From NCBI GenBank assembly GCA_963930775.1, contig OZ005689.1, positions 24,488,058 through 24,552,057 of the forward strand: a stretch of 64,000 nt of DNA. The letters are read 5' to 3'. Positions within the stretch are counted from its first letter, which is position 1, and each line of letters begins with the position of its first letter. Below, piece by piece: positions 11,614 through 22,846 of the stretch. The notes below the pieces were generated by a model. The model was not told the DNA's origin. It did not search any database and worked only from the letters and a program-made list of their open reading frames with translations. The position numbers were made by a program, and so were the translations under genes. The DNA is from Cliona cf. orientalis. Its lineage: Eukaryota > Porifera > Demospongiae > Clionaida > Clionaidae.

Positions 11614-12774
11614 ATGTCACATGACATTCATGTGATTCAAGGCGGGAGAGTTAGAGAAGCAAGCAATGGACGGAGCTGGAGGTTTACGAAACGCTGGGAG
11701 TATTCCAAGATGGTAAGTACACTGTTTAAAGACACCCATTAACACCCATCTCCCCTCATTTAGCTATCTCAACCCTTCTACTAATGGCAATTCATATTAT
11801 CGAAGCAATGAATTAATATCCCCTGAGCCGCAGCCTAACCAGCAACTGTTGTCAATGCTCCAATCCATAAGCGTGACCCTGAGTGATGTACAAGGGCAGC
11901 TGGCAATAATTCAAGAATAAAATGAGCAATGCGACTCCACTCTTAACCGCCTTAGGGGGACATTAAAATACTGAAGAGTAAAAATGAAGCCCCGCAAGCG
12001 GACACTCCAAAGTCTAAACAGAAAGAGTCCATGTGGTCTAAGTGTAAGTGCTAATGTAAAATATCTAATATCATATGCATTTATGTAGTAATCAATTATT
12101 ATAGCTCCGTGTACGGACACTTCATTCATCGTTTGAAGATGAAGATCAGTATCGTGCTGATGAACGGTAAGCTTTTTTTGTCCTTATGCTTTCTAAATCC
12201 TTATTACATTTTTGTAGGGTCGACTCGGCACATAAGGCTGTGACGGACAAAATTATTAAGGATGTCATCAACGACGGCTCGTACAAAGGAGCATAGTGAC
12301 ATAGCTTGTAAGTAACATAAGTTATCCAGTGGTACTAGTTCTAATATTGTTCTGGCTAACTGCAGACGCTGCAAAAAGTACCATGAGTATTTGATCAGGC
12401 AGCAGAGGCCACAAACGGCAGAACAAAAGAAAAAACCGCAAAAAATAATCGGATTGTCCAGCGTCGGCAAAGGGTATGTGTGCTCACACAGGTCTATAAA
12501 TCACTGCTTTTATCACTCGTTTTTTAAACAACTGTATGAAAGGCGAAAGAAGTGCGCAACAGGCCAAGAAATTACAGTCATGCAGTCACTGAGTGAGAAG
12601 TACATGACCGATGAAGAAACAGATAGTGACGATGATACCACCCTAGTAAGGCGCTCATTACCATGGAGAAGCACCAAGTGTGATCGATTCTTACAGACAC
12701 TCGATCGATATGTGGAATCTCGAGAAAAGAGAGGAAAAAGCAAGAACATCACTGGTTTCATTGAATGGCAGTAA
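11614..12774 (+). pseudogene. acidic coiled-coil accessory gene of transposon type
   Basis: Exon-like pieces encode MSHDIHVIQGGRVREAS (from 11614), a coiled-coil-like stretch near 11830-11970 (LQSISVTLSDVQGQL, with an in-frame stop nearby), AHKAVTDKIIKDVIND near 12230, and a C-terminal block with KYMTDEETDSDDD and RRSLPWRSTKCDRF (about 12600-12690). The order coil, KA-V-dKiIK-V helix, acidic MxxEExDxxDE block, LP(W/F)R motif matches the plus-strand gene at 29383-31879, so the two are paralogues. No enzyme domain is seen. It lies immediately upstream of, and in a different frame from, the DUF6589 gene, with overlap around 12765-12774, so the two may be one transcription unit. The in-frame stop suggests decay. 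Confidence 0.55.
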
Positions 12775-15365
12775 AAGATCGTGTTGTAGCAGAAGACCTC
12801 CCTATGAAGTCTCCAGTAGACATTAAAAAGTCACTTTTGCAGACATTCTTACCATCAGTTGAAGATTGCCACAACTTACACACAGAACTTACAGTGCTAG
12901 TAGTGAGAGTATTGGTTACACACCTGACATCTTTCATAGCTTTCAGTGATCTAGTTCCCCAACATATTGATCTTAAATACTCAACAGAAATGGCTAAGAA
13001 ATCTGAGATTGTAAGTTCAAATACAAATCAGTTACCATCATGCATGTGAATACATCTTACTATTTCTTTTATAGGTACAAGTATGTATAATGTCACAACA
13101 ATGTAATTATGCACTACGATAATGATATTATGCATGGGCTGACTATAATTATTTGGATCAGCATGACTGTATTCAATAATTATTAGAAATGGATAAATGT
13201 CATGATGTTTTAATATATGAACCCATTCAAGTCGGTGTCTCAACTCCGATAGTCAGGGTTGCTCCTCAATGTTATTAAAGCTTGAAACTCCCATATTGCC
13301 ACTAAAATGTATGCGCGCATGCGCAGACAAATGGATCTGTAGGCCACACCCCTCCCTGCAGGTGGAATTTAATGAGCCAAGAGACTTAGCTCCACTCCAG
13401 CGTGGATACTGTAGTACCGGTATGACAGCGAACAGTTAACTCCGAGAAGTCGGAGACTTTGGTGGGCCCAGCTAGCGAGTACAACGATCGATGACGTTCT
13501 CACTCCGCTCAAACCGGCGTCGAAGCTGGCGCCGGCACAAGATTGAGAGATTAGGGCTAGGCTAGCTAGGCTATAGCTAGCTAGCTATACTGCAGACTAG
13601 GCCGAGGGCTGGCCGGCCCCAAGGCTGTACTCGTACGTACTTGAGTACTCGAACTCGCGATCGATGGCTGGCCGGCCGGCCGCGCCGAGCGCGCGGCGCT
13701 TTGCACCTCGTGCATCTCCATGGTTACCATGTTTTTTGCACACGGCCCTACCGTTCTGACCAATCGGGTGCGTTATGACACAAAACGACACTTTCTGAAA
13801 ATATTTTTCATTGTATATAGTATAACGTATTAACCAAATCTGAGGCAACAACTGAAGGAATGATTGATGTAAGGCACCATACTCAGCAAGTATGTACCAC
13901 AGTACCACAGTCGTCAGATGGTCGATTGTTACCACTATATTTTGGTGGAGACCAGCTCAAACGTGAAAGGGCATACCATGTTCAGGATGCAAAATTACAG
14001 TCCAAGGATGCAAAAGGTCGTCTCATTGGTCTAGTACCAAAGGTGGAGGACTGGCACACTCATGTGGTCTTTTATCAGGTATAGGTGTTGAGAATTGTCT
14101 TGAACAGGCAGGGATTCCTATAGGGACACCCTATGGGAATCCCATCCCCCTGGACAAAAATAGCCACTAATACCTGTTGTTTACTATGATAAAATTAACC
14201 ATACATCGTGTATGTGGCACCAGAAGTATTCTTAGGGTTGTAAGTTTCAAAAATTTTCTTATGAACACGCCTCCAGATCTCCCAAGTATGGGTTCGCTAT
14301 AGTGCACTATAGTTTCCTCCCTCTGTGAATAACAATATCATTCATCCAATTTTAACCAACTTAGGTCATGTTCAATCGTCTGTTCACCAATGATTCCATT
14401 GGAGATAAAGGCACGTTGAAACAGTTACAAGTTCTCATCAATCAACAAAATATTCCACGCAAAGTCAAGGACGATCCCAATGCTGTTGAAGATTTCATTG
14501 CTGTTGTTGATGCACACATAGTGGCTGCTGCTCTGGGTATGGAATCTACTGAATCAACTCCAACAAAGAATATCAATATTGCTGCTATAGAATCTCTACC
14601 CTTGAAGGAAAGGCAGTGTAACTACTACAGGCAGTGGCAAATCTTGTGAGCAAATATGTGCTGCATCATGTTCATACTGATGTCGGCCCTACTTTAACAC
14701 GTGATCAAGCGACTATTTCCAAGGGTGCCATATCTGATCTCATCACCAAAGGAGAATATTACAAGCTAAATTATGCCACAGCTATACTGGGAATGGGATT
14801 GTTGGCCCGTAGCTTCCATGACGCAAGAGAAAGTGATGGTGATCGATCAATTAGGTGCTGGAAGTTTTTTCTCCTTCATTTTAAAGTGGATGGCAGAGTA
14901 AAGTATGCAGCTGAAGCTGTAAATCTGCTTGCTCAGGTGAATGGCTTGCTGCCACCAGGAATGGCTCATCAGCTGATATGGAACTGGACATGCAATTTAA
15001 GAGGAGGTGCAAGACACAATATCCCATTAGACTTACAAATGGAGCATTTCAACCGAGTTTTCAAAGATACTTTTAGATCTAATATATCAGAAAAAAGCAT
15101 TTCAAGGAGCTCACAAGCTATTGGACTTATTCAGTAGTTGATCGATACTTTTGACAAATCTAATAAACCTAAGCAGCCAACTGGCAAACATATTCGGCCC
15201 AGTGTGACCAAAGATAATATATTATTACAAACACTCAAAACAGAAAAATTGTTTACTCATACTACTGGACGTGAGCATTCCTGTTTCAAACAGTTCAATA
15301 CTGACCCATTTGCAAAATTAAAGGCAGATCCAAAGAAGCTACGTACATGGTTACAATCAAGATGA
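12765..15365 (+). pseudogene. DUF6589-type transposon protein
   Basis: The pieces match the DUF6589 family seen in animal and fungal mobile elements. They are an N-terminal segment ending at a GTAAGT donor near 13010; the signature block LLPLYFGGDQLKRERAY followed by LVPKVEDWHTHVVF (13930-14080), where GDQL and VEDWH are the family's hallmarks; an alpha-helical block from VMFNRLFTND (14365 on); and a long block with LVSKYVLHHV, then HFKVDGRVKYAAEAVNLL and LQMEHFNRVFKD to 15134. A tail with KHIRPSVTKDN and GREHSCFKQF ends at 15365. A frameshift near 14640 and an in-frame TAG at 15135 break the gene. A 600-900 bp intron contains GC-rich DNA. Its stop is 73 bp from the stop of the convergent RecQ-like gene. 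Function in transposition is suspected for the family, not shown. Confidence 0.75.
13240..13800. other. GC-rich intron segment
   Basis: This stretch lies between DUF6589 exons and is much richer in G+C than its surroundings, especially 13490-13740, with GGCCGGCCGGCCGCGCC-like clusters near 13665-13685. Minus-strand frames across it are compositional artefacts. It may be a foreign insertion or a CpG-rich regulatory patch; no inverted ends were found. Confidence 0.4.
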
Positions 15366-15437
15366 ACTTGTTAGCATCAGATCAAGAACTTAGAAAGCAG
15401 TAGTCATTACATTTATTATGACAATGTGATCATTATT

Positions 15438-16985
15438 TTAACTTAATACAGAATCAATTATTGACATTATTTCGTTTGTTGAATGCCAGATAGCAAATTT
15501 ATCGTCTAAATCAGTCTCACTGTGAATTTTATGGCAATTTTGTAGACTAGCAACTATAAGAGATATGGCCAGGCCTGTGGTAAGATCCAATCCAGTATAG
15601 AGTGGAATGTTTGACTCTACTGCAGTGAACAACATACATCAATTTTTCTTTAATTAGAGCACGATGTTCAGGAGCAACAAAGCAATCATCATCACTGTCA
15701 TCTATAACAGCTGTTTCTGAAACCTGTTGCACTCAGGGGTTAAATAAGTCATAGTTTTCATCCGGACCAGAGCAAACATCACAGCACTTCGTCCTATCAG
15801 AAGTTGGCAAAACATTGAAATGAGTGAGCAGCTGTGTACGTCGGCAGGTAGTACTCTCAATATTGCAATAAGCTCTCATTTCTTTGGAGATATGACCAAA
15901 CAGACATCCAGGGTAGATAAATAGAATGGCTTTACATGGCTACCCATCCCTACGGTACCAGCACGCCCACTTTCTTGGACATAGTCTTCAATTCCTGATG
16001 ATGGACGATAGTGTACTACTGTTCGTATGTCTGGTACATCCACACTCATACCAAAACCAATTGTGGAAAAAATCACATGGCAAATTCCAGATGGACTCGA
16101 AAAAGATGAAATTATACTTTATCTTCATCAACCCGGGAATGAAACATGGCAAACAAGCAATTATGACAAGAAGGCTGGGATTCATCTAGCTGCTGTCCTG
16201 CATAGTGGTGATGAAGTACTTGTATATGGCAACACATGAATTGATCGATGTGCAAAAGACTATAACCTTTGGCATCTTTTGTCGTTCATGTTGCAGCATC
16301 AACAGTAGCCACTGAAACGCAACAGTCATATCTCTTTTAGCCGACAACAGAATAGTGAATGTTGGAGCAATCAGGGCTTCTGCGGATGATCGTGTAGTCA
16401 CTGTGCAGGTGTAAACTATCAACTATCACCTTTTCAATGGATCTTGAGGCAGTTGCTGTTAGAGCTAAGACAGGAGTACCAGCAGGTAAGAATGAGCGAA
16501 GATGAGCAATCTGAGAGTAGGCTCGACGAAATTCATACCCACATTTGGCAATACAATGCGCTTCATCGACAACTAGTGCTACCATCCTTTTTACAAAACT
16601 TGACATTAAAAGGAGGCTTCTCCACTTAGTAGTGTTCAGTATAGCTTCAGGACTGGCAAATAATATTATATGACTGATTTTGCCTTCAAGGATAGTATCA
16701 AACGACTCACTGTCAGCAGCTTGTGATGTCAGTTGGATTGCTGAAAGACCAGCAGCTTTAAACTTCTTCAGCTCATCAGATATGAGAAATGAGTGGGGAT
16801 ATTATCAGCACAGCAGGATATACAATATTGTGTCCTTTGAAAGTAGCATTTCAGCACAAGTGGACAACATTTGGAATATGGCTGATTTGCCATAGCCCGT
16901 AGGCACACATCCTTTCCGTAATAAGCGCTTCTTGCTGCATCCTTTTGCTCAGGCTTGCACGCCGTATAGCCCAAAATCGCCATAT
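15438..16985 (-). pseudogene. RecQ-like DNA helicase, frame-broken
   Basis: Helicase landmarks occur in order on the minus strand: KPEQKDAARSA and Walker A PTGYGKSAIFQM (16960-16880, in two frames), DEAH box in ALVVDEAHCIAKCG (about 16580), motif III in VLALTATASRS (about 16470), the segment KVIVFCTSINSC (about 16260), motif V/VI region GFGMSVDVPDIRTVVHYRPS and DYVQESGRAG (about 16060-15960), and a RecQ zinc-binding tail with CNIESTTCRRTQLL and CCDVC (15870-15770). A further C-terminal tail ends near 15438 (QNCHKIHSETDLDDKF). At least three frame changes and a TGA at 15733 make it a pseudogene. It is convergent with DUF6589; a shared element is inferred. Confidence 0.8.
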
Positions 16986-17218
16986 ATCAATTGATAACTT
17001 TGTCCAAGTCATCCTTACTTATGTTGGTTCACAGCAACCGCCATACTAGCACTGAATAGGCTAATACAAGGGTGTGGCATGTGTGTTTGCACAACGGAAG
17101 CCTTGTGAATTCCACCATACACTGTCCCCCACCTACGCTTAGATTACTTACAGGAATGTCAAAAGCGTGACTCCATTGGTCAATTCAAATCTGTCAAAAG
17201 TAATCACTACTGACCTTT
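16986..17218. other. short non-coding stretch
   Basis: No coding signal. It would contain the outer end of a DUF6589/RecQ element if one exists, but no inverted partner was found near 11.2-11.6 kb. Confidence 0.3.
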
Positions 17219-17282
17219 GCTAGACCCTTTTTTGCGTGTGGAGAGAGTAGGTAAAGGTCGTCGGGCGAAAAAGGGGTCTAGC
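17219..17282. repeat. hairpin with 17-18 bp arms
   Basis: GCTAGACCCTTTTTTGCG (17219-17236) is answered by CGAAAAAGGGGTCTAGC (17266-17282), an inverted repeat with two small differences around a 29-nt loop. It could be a tiny fold-back element; no target duplication was identified. Confidence 0.7.
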
Positions 17283-17394
17283 TTGATAGACTAAGCTGCC
17301 AATCAGGTCCTTCGCCAAAGCACCGCGGACTCTTTCACTGATTTATAAGGTAAGTCAGTGAGCTTACAACAGATAATGTAACAGTTTGTGACAA

Positions 17395-17793
17395 TCAGGT
17401 CAAACATGAACCAAAAATTTTACTTACTGTTTTTCTACACTTGAGGCGAACATAGTATCCCCTGAGCTGGTCATTGTCAACCCCTCCCATTTTTCTGTTG
17501 TACTTGGCTACTGCAGGTGGACACGGATAGGTGTTGGAACTACCATCTTTGTACTTGCGAGAAACACTGTCCATCTGCGTGGGATCAGAATCAGTGGCGA
17601 TGTCGGTGACGGGCTTATTGTCGTGCCACAAGGAGACGGTCAGATTTGTTGACTGGCACGTCCTGCTCTCACCTCTCTCCTTGAATCCCCTCTTCACATG
17701 TGGCTTCAACTGTGGGGGGAACCCTTTGCGGTTTGCTCTCAGTGTGCTACAGCCATACATACAGCCCATAAAGCCCATTTCTGTGCAGATCAA
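17395..17793 (-). pseudogene. piggyBac transposase C-terminal fragment
   Basis: The 132-residue frame shows the C-terminal part of the DDE_Tnp_1_7 (piggyBac) domain: VSLWHDNKPVTDIATDSD, then VSRKYKDGSSNTYPCPPAV, then AKYNRKMGGVDNDQLRGYY, in which the YN-MGGVD motif contains the last catalytic Asp region. The N-terminal half and the Cys-rich C-terminal tail of a full transposase (usually about 550-600 residues) are absent. TTAA-flanked, non-autonomous elements elsewhere in the window (38886-43842, 43136-43743, 53572-54584) are the kind of DNA such an enzyme moves, but no link to this fragment is shown. Confidence 0.85.
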
Positions 17794-17927
17794 GGAGATC
17801 TACACTGGAAAAGTAACTGTCAAAAATGTGTCTGTAGAGAGGTAGTTTTGCAACTCTTCGGTAAGGGTTTATACCACTTTTACCCCCAGCCCTGTTTCAA
17901 TTGTGCCTCCTTGTTTCCCAGTATATG

Positions 17928-17966
17928 TGACCCACTCCAGGAAAAGGGACCGTTCGCGAGAATAAA
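17928..17966. repeat. TGTGACC-type terminus upstream of DUF7869-like gene
   Basis: The stretch starts TGTGACCCACTCCAGG, continues AAAAGGGACC and then TTCGCGAGAA. It resembles the TGTGACCGG...CGCGAGAA termini at 5838, 26103 and 32295, and the AAAAGGGACC...TCGCGC ends of the element at 22273-22706. It lies about 320 bp upstream of the start codon at 18247, as the other copy's terminus lies about 350 bp from its start. Confidence 0.5.
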
Positions 17967-18246
17967 TCAAATTGCAGTACGAGCCCGAGAAGGGCCGAAT
18001 CAAGTGTTTTTATAATTTTTTTTTACACCATATGAATCTATATTCTTTTCTCTTCATTTTGGTATGCTTTGCTTGTATTCTAAGCAACTATAAGTATGTA
18101 AAAAAATAAAAATAAGATGAACAGTTCACTTACTTGCATAAATATACGGGCAACTGTATTATAAGATCGGCGAGTGATAAGCCGATTCCCGCCAAAGTAG
18201 TTATCGATCTTGATGCGGCTGCATACTATTAGCAGTACTGCATGCA

Positions 18247-20922
18247 ATGGAGGACAGAATCGCCAGGGCACTCAACCGCTTAGGTGAAGACGCGGACCTT
18301 CTCTCCACCGACACGGACGGCCTACTCGACTTGCTGGACGATTACCTCGACGATGACGACCCTCCAGGTAAAACCTCACCCAAGCACCCACTTAAAAATA
18401 CATTATTACACCACTACCACCACAAAGAATAATACATACTACATCATACACTAATATCAGGATTTAACAATAATTATAACAAAAATACATTAGTGGCTAG
18501 CGATGAGGGCATGGATGGTGTGGAGGAGGACCCCCTCGAGGAGATAGATGAGCTGGAGGAGAGTAATCCTCCGTCAGCCGAAGAGATTGTCTCCGCGAGT
18601 CTTGAGAGTGGTTCCCTCACCGACATTTGCGATGTGTCAGTAACCATGCGATCCATCGATACTGACGAGGAGGAGCTGGTGAAGACGTTCGCAGATCATG
18701 GCTGCACGTGCGTGTTTGGTCCCCACAAGTCCCCTTGCTGCAGCAGTTCTCGGAAGACCATTACCTCGCTGTCCGTGGAGCTCTCAGCGAGATGACTAAA
18801 GATGAGCTTGACTTGATGGTGATGGGGCAGATCATGGCTCACTGTTCCCCCTCCCCCTCAGCCCCCAGTCCCAGCGCTAGTCCTGCAGAAAAGATAGAGG
18901 TGCACACACCCATGAAATTCTTTCATGCAGGCCTCCGTGTGTGTCAGCCAACCTTTCTATTCCTGCACACCATCGGAATCAAGCGCTTCAAGCACATAAA
19001 GGCGAGCTACTTGCGCAACGGACCAGCAGCAAGAGTGCATGGCAACAAGGGGAGGAAACCCAAGAAGACACTCTCACTGCAAGAGGTCAAGGATGTAGTT
19101 CAATACATCTTAAACTACACAGGTATCAAACTCTATAGCAATCATTAGGCAAGAATTTACCTTGCTCTCATACAGACGCAAACCCAATGGTACTTCCCGG
19201 ACGAGTTCCCAGGTATAAGAGTGCTGACGTCCAGCTTCTCCCCAGCAGCACAACCAAGCACAAGGTGTGGGAGCTCTACCAGGAGTCTGCGACAGCGAGT
19301 TCCATGAGACCTGTGGGCTATTCCACCTTCACAGGGTTGTGGAGGCAACTTTTGCCATACATTGTTGTCATAAAGCCGATGACCGACCTCGCTGGCTCTG
19401 TCAACAAAATGGTGCTGCTCTTGCAAAGTACTCCAACCGCTCTATAGAAGAGAAAACAATGGTGTGCATACTGAATGCTTGTATGAATGCTTGTATGTGT
19501 GGCGTGCATGTACATGTACATGTATTGTAGCAACTATTCTGTGCATGTACATAAAGTATGTGTGCAAATGCTCTTTCCACATGCTTTTGTGCATGCAAAA
19601 GGGATGTGTGACAGAAAGAGAGAAATATAATTTACGTGAGATTGTGACATCATTTCAGGCCATTCGTCAAGCCGAGCAACACTTAGAAGAGGTCACCAAA
19701 GAGCGCTCCTTATACAAGACGGCCATTGACACTGCCAAACAGTCCATCCGGCAGTTCTTCTCTTCTGACGGTGTCTTTAGTCCTCCCCAACCTGCGTGCA
19801 AGTCACAACCCAGCTCAAGGCTCATCACAGCTCACTACTCTTTCGACATGGCCCAGCAGGTATTCTACCCGAATGACCCCCAACAGCCAGGGCCCATGTA
19901 CTTCTTTACCCCAAGAAAGTGTGCCATCTTTGGAGTATGCTGTGAGGCTATCCCGCGTCAAGTCAATTACCTTATTGACGAGTCAGTTGATACTGGCAAG
20001 GGAGCAAACACCATCATCAGCATGCTCCATCACTTCTTCGAAGTACATGGGCTTGGAGAGCAGGACGTCCACCTCCACGCTGACAACTGTGGGGGTCAAA
20101 ATAAGAACAACGCCATGGTAGGATACCTGCTGTGGCCAAGCTCACCGGACTCCACCAAAACATCACCCTCTCCTTCATGATCACCGGCCATACCAAGTTC
20201 TCCCCTGATTGGTGCTTTGGCCTAATGAAGAGGTAATACAATCACATACTGTACTACAAGTAAGTGATAGAGACATACATACATGTACAATGTATACCAC
20301 ATGCAGATATCGACGTACGAAGATTGGGGGGCTAGCTGATCTTGCCAGTGTTGTCAACAGTTCGGCAACAGTCAACGTTGCTCAGGCTGTTGGCAGCATG
20401 GATGGGACAGTTATCGTCCCAACGTACAATTGGACCTCCTTACTTGCTGAGCACATTGGCAAGTGTGTGGGGATCAAGTCACTACACCATCTGAGATTTC
20501 CAGGGAATAACAAGGGTCACGTCTTCGTTAGACACAAATCCGATTCCCTGGAAGTTGACATGAAGCTCCTAAAGGATGACTGGAGTCCAGACCCCACAGA
20601 TTTGCCGGAACGAGTCATGCCGTCAGGACTTTCTCTCACCAGACAGTGGTACCTTTTTAATAAGATACGTGAGTATTGTCCTGACGAGTGCAAAGACACC
20701 ACCTGTCCTGAGCCAACTGAGCCAGACATCACTCCTGCTGCAGCCACTACCGTCCTTTCAAGTCCTGCCGCTACCGCAGCCACTTCCACGACCACTGTAG
20801 TAGTTCCTGCCACTGCCTCTACCACTGGAGAGCTCAGTGAAACGAGAGCTAAGCGGCCACGGCTCTGCGGAATCTGCAGGGAGGAAGGACACAATGCACG
20901 GAAGTGTCCAAAGAAAGTGTAG
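18247..20922 (+). pseudogene. DUF7869-like transposon gene, near full length
   Basis: Exon 1 is 18247-18367 (acidic, starts MEDRIARALNRLGED), followed by a GT-AG intron to 18493 that keeps phase. Exon 2 runs to 19122 with GCTCVFGPHKSPC and TKDELDLMVMGQIMA, a further domain with RVHGNKGRKPKK, and an intron 19123-19175. The next exon holds MVLPGRVPRYKSADVQLL and VVIKPMTDL. After another intron (acceptor near 19658) come ERSLYKTAIDTAKQS, then YFFTPRKCAIFGVCCE and the signature HADNCGGQNKNNAM (about 20080), GHTKFSPDWCFGLMK, an intron 20233-20306, and a last exon ending in a CCHC zinc knuckle CGICREEGHNARKC. The DNC-GQNKN block resembles an RNase-H-fold acidic centre (inference). Three single-base frame losses (near 18735, 19390 and 20125) break it. 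Product otherwise about 650 residues. Confidence 0.75.
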
Positions 20923-20975
20923 TCTCTCTCCCTCACCTGCACATACTTTCTGCTATTTTGACTCTTTGTACACCC

Positions 20976-21060
20976 CCCCCCCCCCCCCATTTTTGTTACT
21001 GTATCTCTCTCACTCTGTACGTTTCATTGCCCCCCCCTCCTCCCCCAATCTCTCAACTGG
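20976..21060. repeat. poly-C rich low-complexity patches
   Basis: Runs of C at 20976-20988 and 21030-21053 occur within pyrimidine-rich DNA just downstream of the DUF7869-like gene. They are low complexity and no function is claimed. Confidence 0.8.
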
Positions 21061-21210
21061 GCAGAGTCATAGTCTGCAATCCAGGGGGAAAAAAAGAATT
21101 GCCTTCAGTAGGCAACACCAGTTCATGAATAACAGCTACTGTACTGGGTTCATACTGTAGTAGACTACTAAAGAGAGTACTTACCTTCTCCTTTTGCCTA
21201 CGTGGCACAT

Positions 21211-21530
21211 CCTAGGGAACCAAAACGTACCACTTTTTGCGCGAGGCACTTTTGTGAACGCTTGCAAACAGCATGCACAAAAGCGATCGCCACGGAGCTC
21301 ATGAATGTCTCCGGGTTATGGGATGGAAAAACTTCGTTCCAGTCTCATATTGTAGAGCAACACAGGAGCTATTGAATGGTACTTGAATCATGGGAATCCA
21401 TCCTAGGAAACCAAAACGTACCACTTTTTGCGCGAGGCACTTTTGTGAGCGCTTGCAAACAGCATGCACAAAAGCGATCGCCGCGGAGCTCATGAATGTC
21501 TCCGGGTTATGGGACGTGAACGAGCTGAGA
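21211..21530. repeat. tandem duplication, unit about 191 bp
   Basis: A block starting CCTAGGGAACCAAAACGTAC (21211) is repeated at 21402 with few differences for about 125 bp (shared words TTTTTGCGCGAGGCACTTTT, GCATGCACAAAAGCGATCGC and CTCATGAATGTCTCCGGG). Between the copies is unrelated sequence. Open frames through it are short and have no recognised product. Confidence 0.8.
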
Positions 21531-21718
21531 GTAGAAGAGTTGCTCTGTCTTCTGGTCTTTGTTTGGAGTCCTAGAAGTGAAAGATGGCCTAGATAGAACA
21601 GATAAGAAAAATAGATAAAAAACGGCAAAAATTGCATGCACTGGAATGTGCCACCGGATGTACTTCCTGGATCTGCAACGTTTGTACGTGTTTTGGACCG
21701 CTGGCTTAAAGACTGGTA

Positions 21719-22844
21719 CAGTGCAACCGAGCAAGAGAGCAAAAGTTTATTTCATAATTTGAGCCTATTAATTTTTGGCTCACAAATAAAATGTATAACG
21801 AGTTTGAAATTTGGTACCAATCTTCTTTAACATAAATTCTACATAGAATTTAAATTATGGGATGGAACCATTATTATTTCCATTTTTATGGCTTCATAAG
21901 ATAATATGGCTCTCCAAAATATGTTAGGCACCTTAAATGAGTATTATTTTCGGTTAAGAGTGTCCACTCTACCCAGTCATGCACATCCATAATGAAGTTA
22001 ATTTGACATGAGTGTAGAGGCTATGCAGTGCATTGCTAACCAGATATCCGTAAATCCCTTTCGGGGGGCCAAATATGTTAGGCACATTTTTTCCTATTTA
22101 GTTCCGGTTAAGAACTTCCACTTGGTGAGCTGATAGCACTTGTAATGAAGTTACTAAATCCCAACTGTGAAATCTTGACTCCTTATCACTTCCGAGATAC
22201 AGCCACTTCTATCCAAAATCAGCGAAAAATATATAAAAACTGGCCTGCACATATATGGCTTCCGTATTAGCTATATTATGTGGTAGGATATGAGAAAAGG
22301 GACCACTTCGCGCAAAACGCGTTTTTTTGCCATTTTTCAAACTGTCACCATTTCAAGGCTTCAAGAGCCCCAGGCTTCCCACTCGGTTTGTAAGCAGTTT
22401 GGGCCTTCTACTTCACATATCCAACGTTAGAAGCTGCAGCAAGCCTCCTGTCCCGAGCGGTGAGCTGCCAAAGTGAGGCATAAAACGGCGATTTTCGAAC
22501 GAGATCGACGCGGCCGCTCGCCCCGCCCACACCGGATGTGGGCGGGGCTCACGATTTGCAGCGAGTGTAGCAGGATGATGTAAGAATATTCATGCCAGGT
22601 TTCAAGTTCATAGCTGCTATGGTTCCAGAGATATAATCGTTTTAAAATGAAAATTCGGGAAATGCGCGAAGTGGTCCCTTTTCTCATATCCTGTCACATA
22701 TTATATGGGAAATTTGCAATTTTGTAAAACACAATAAAAATGATTGTTGTGGCCATTTTGATATCATGTAGGTTTGCCTGTGAAGCTTTTAGCCCAAAAA
22801 TAATATGGTTTTAAAAAGTTTTGCTCTCTTGCTTGGTTGCACTA
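21719..22844. mobile_element. non-autonomous element, 1126 bp, TA-flanked
   Basis: The left end CAGTGCAACCGAGCAAGAGA and the inverted right end TAGTGCAACCAAGCAAGAGA match over about 26 bp with two differences, and TA lies directly outside both (21717-21718 and 22845-22846). Internal words such as CAAATATGTTAGGCAC recur at about 21915 and 22070. Another element sits inside it (22273-22706). No coding capacity. The TA target suggests a Tc1/mariner or related mover; the family is uncertain. Confidence 0.75.
22273..22706. mobile_element. nested MITE with central GC hairpin
   Basis: It has long inverted ends: GGATATGAGAAAAGGGACCA then CTTCGCGC on the left, and the exact complement of the core at 22664-22695 on the right. 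In the middle lies a perfect 12-bp stem GCCCCGCCCACA (22520-22531) with loop CCGGA and complement at 22537-22548. Its ends resemble the TGTGACC-type terminus at 17928, so it may belong to the same superfamily. It is inserted in the 21719-22844 element. Confidence 0.75.
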
Positions 22845-22846
22845 TA

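Noticed and set aside
13581-13935. Minus-strand frames of 60 and 112 residues
   Set aside because: They run across the GC-rich intron segment and into DUF6589 coding sequence of the opposite strand.
22281-22706. Idea that 22706 is the right end of the DUF7869-like element starting at 17928
   Set aside because: The inverted partner at 22273 makes this a self-contained small element, and it lies within another TA-flanked element.
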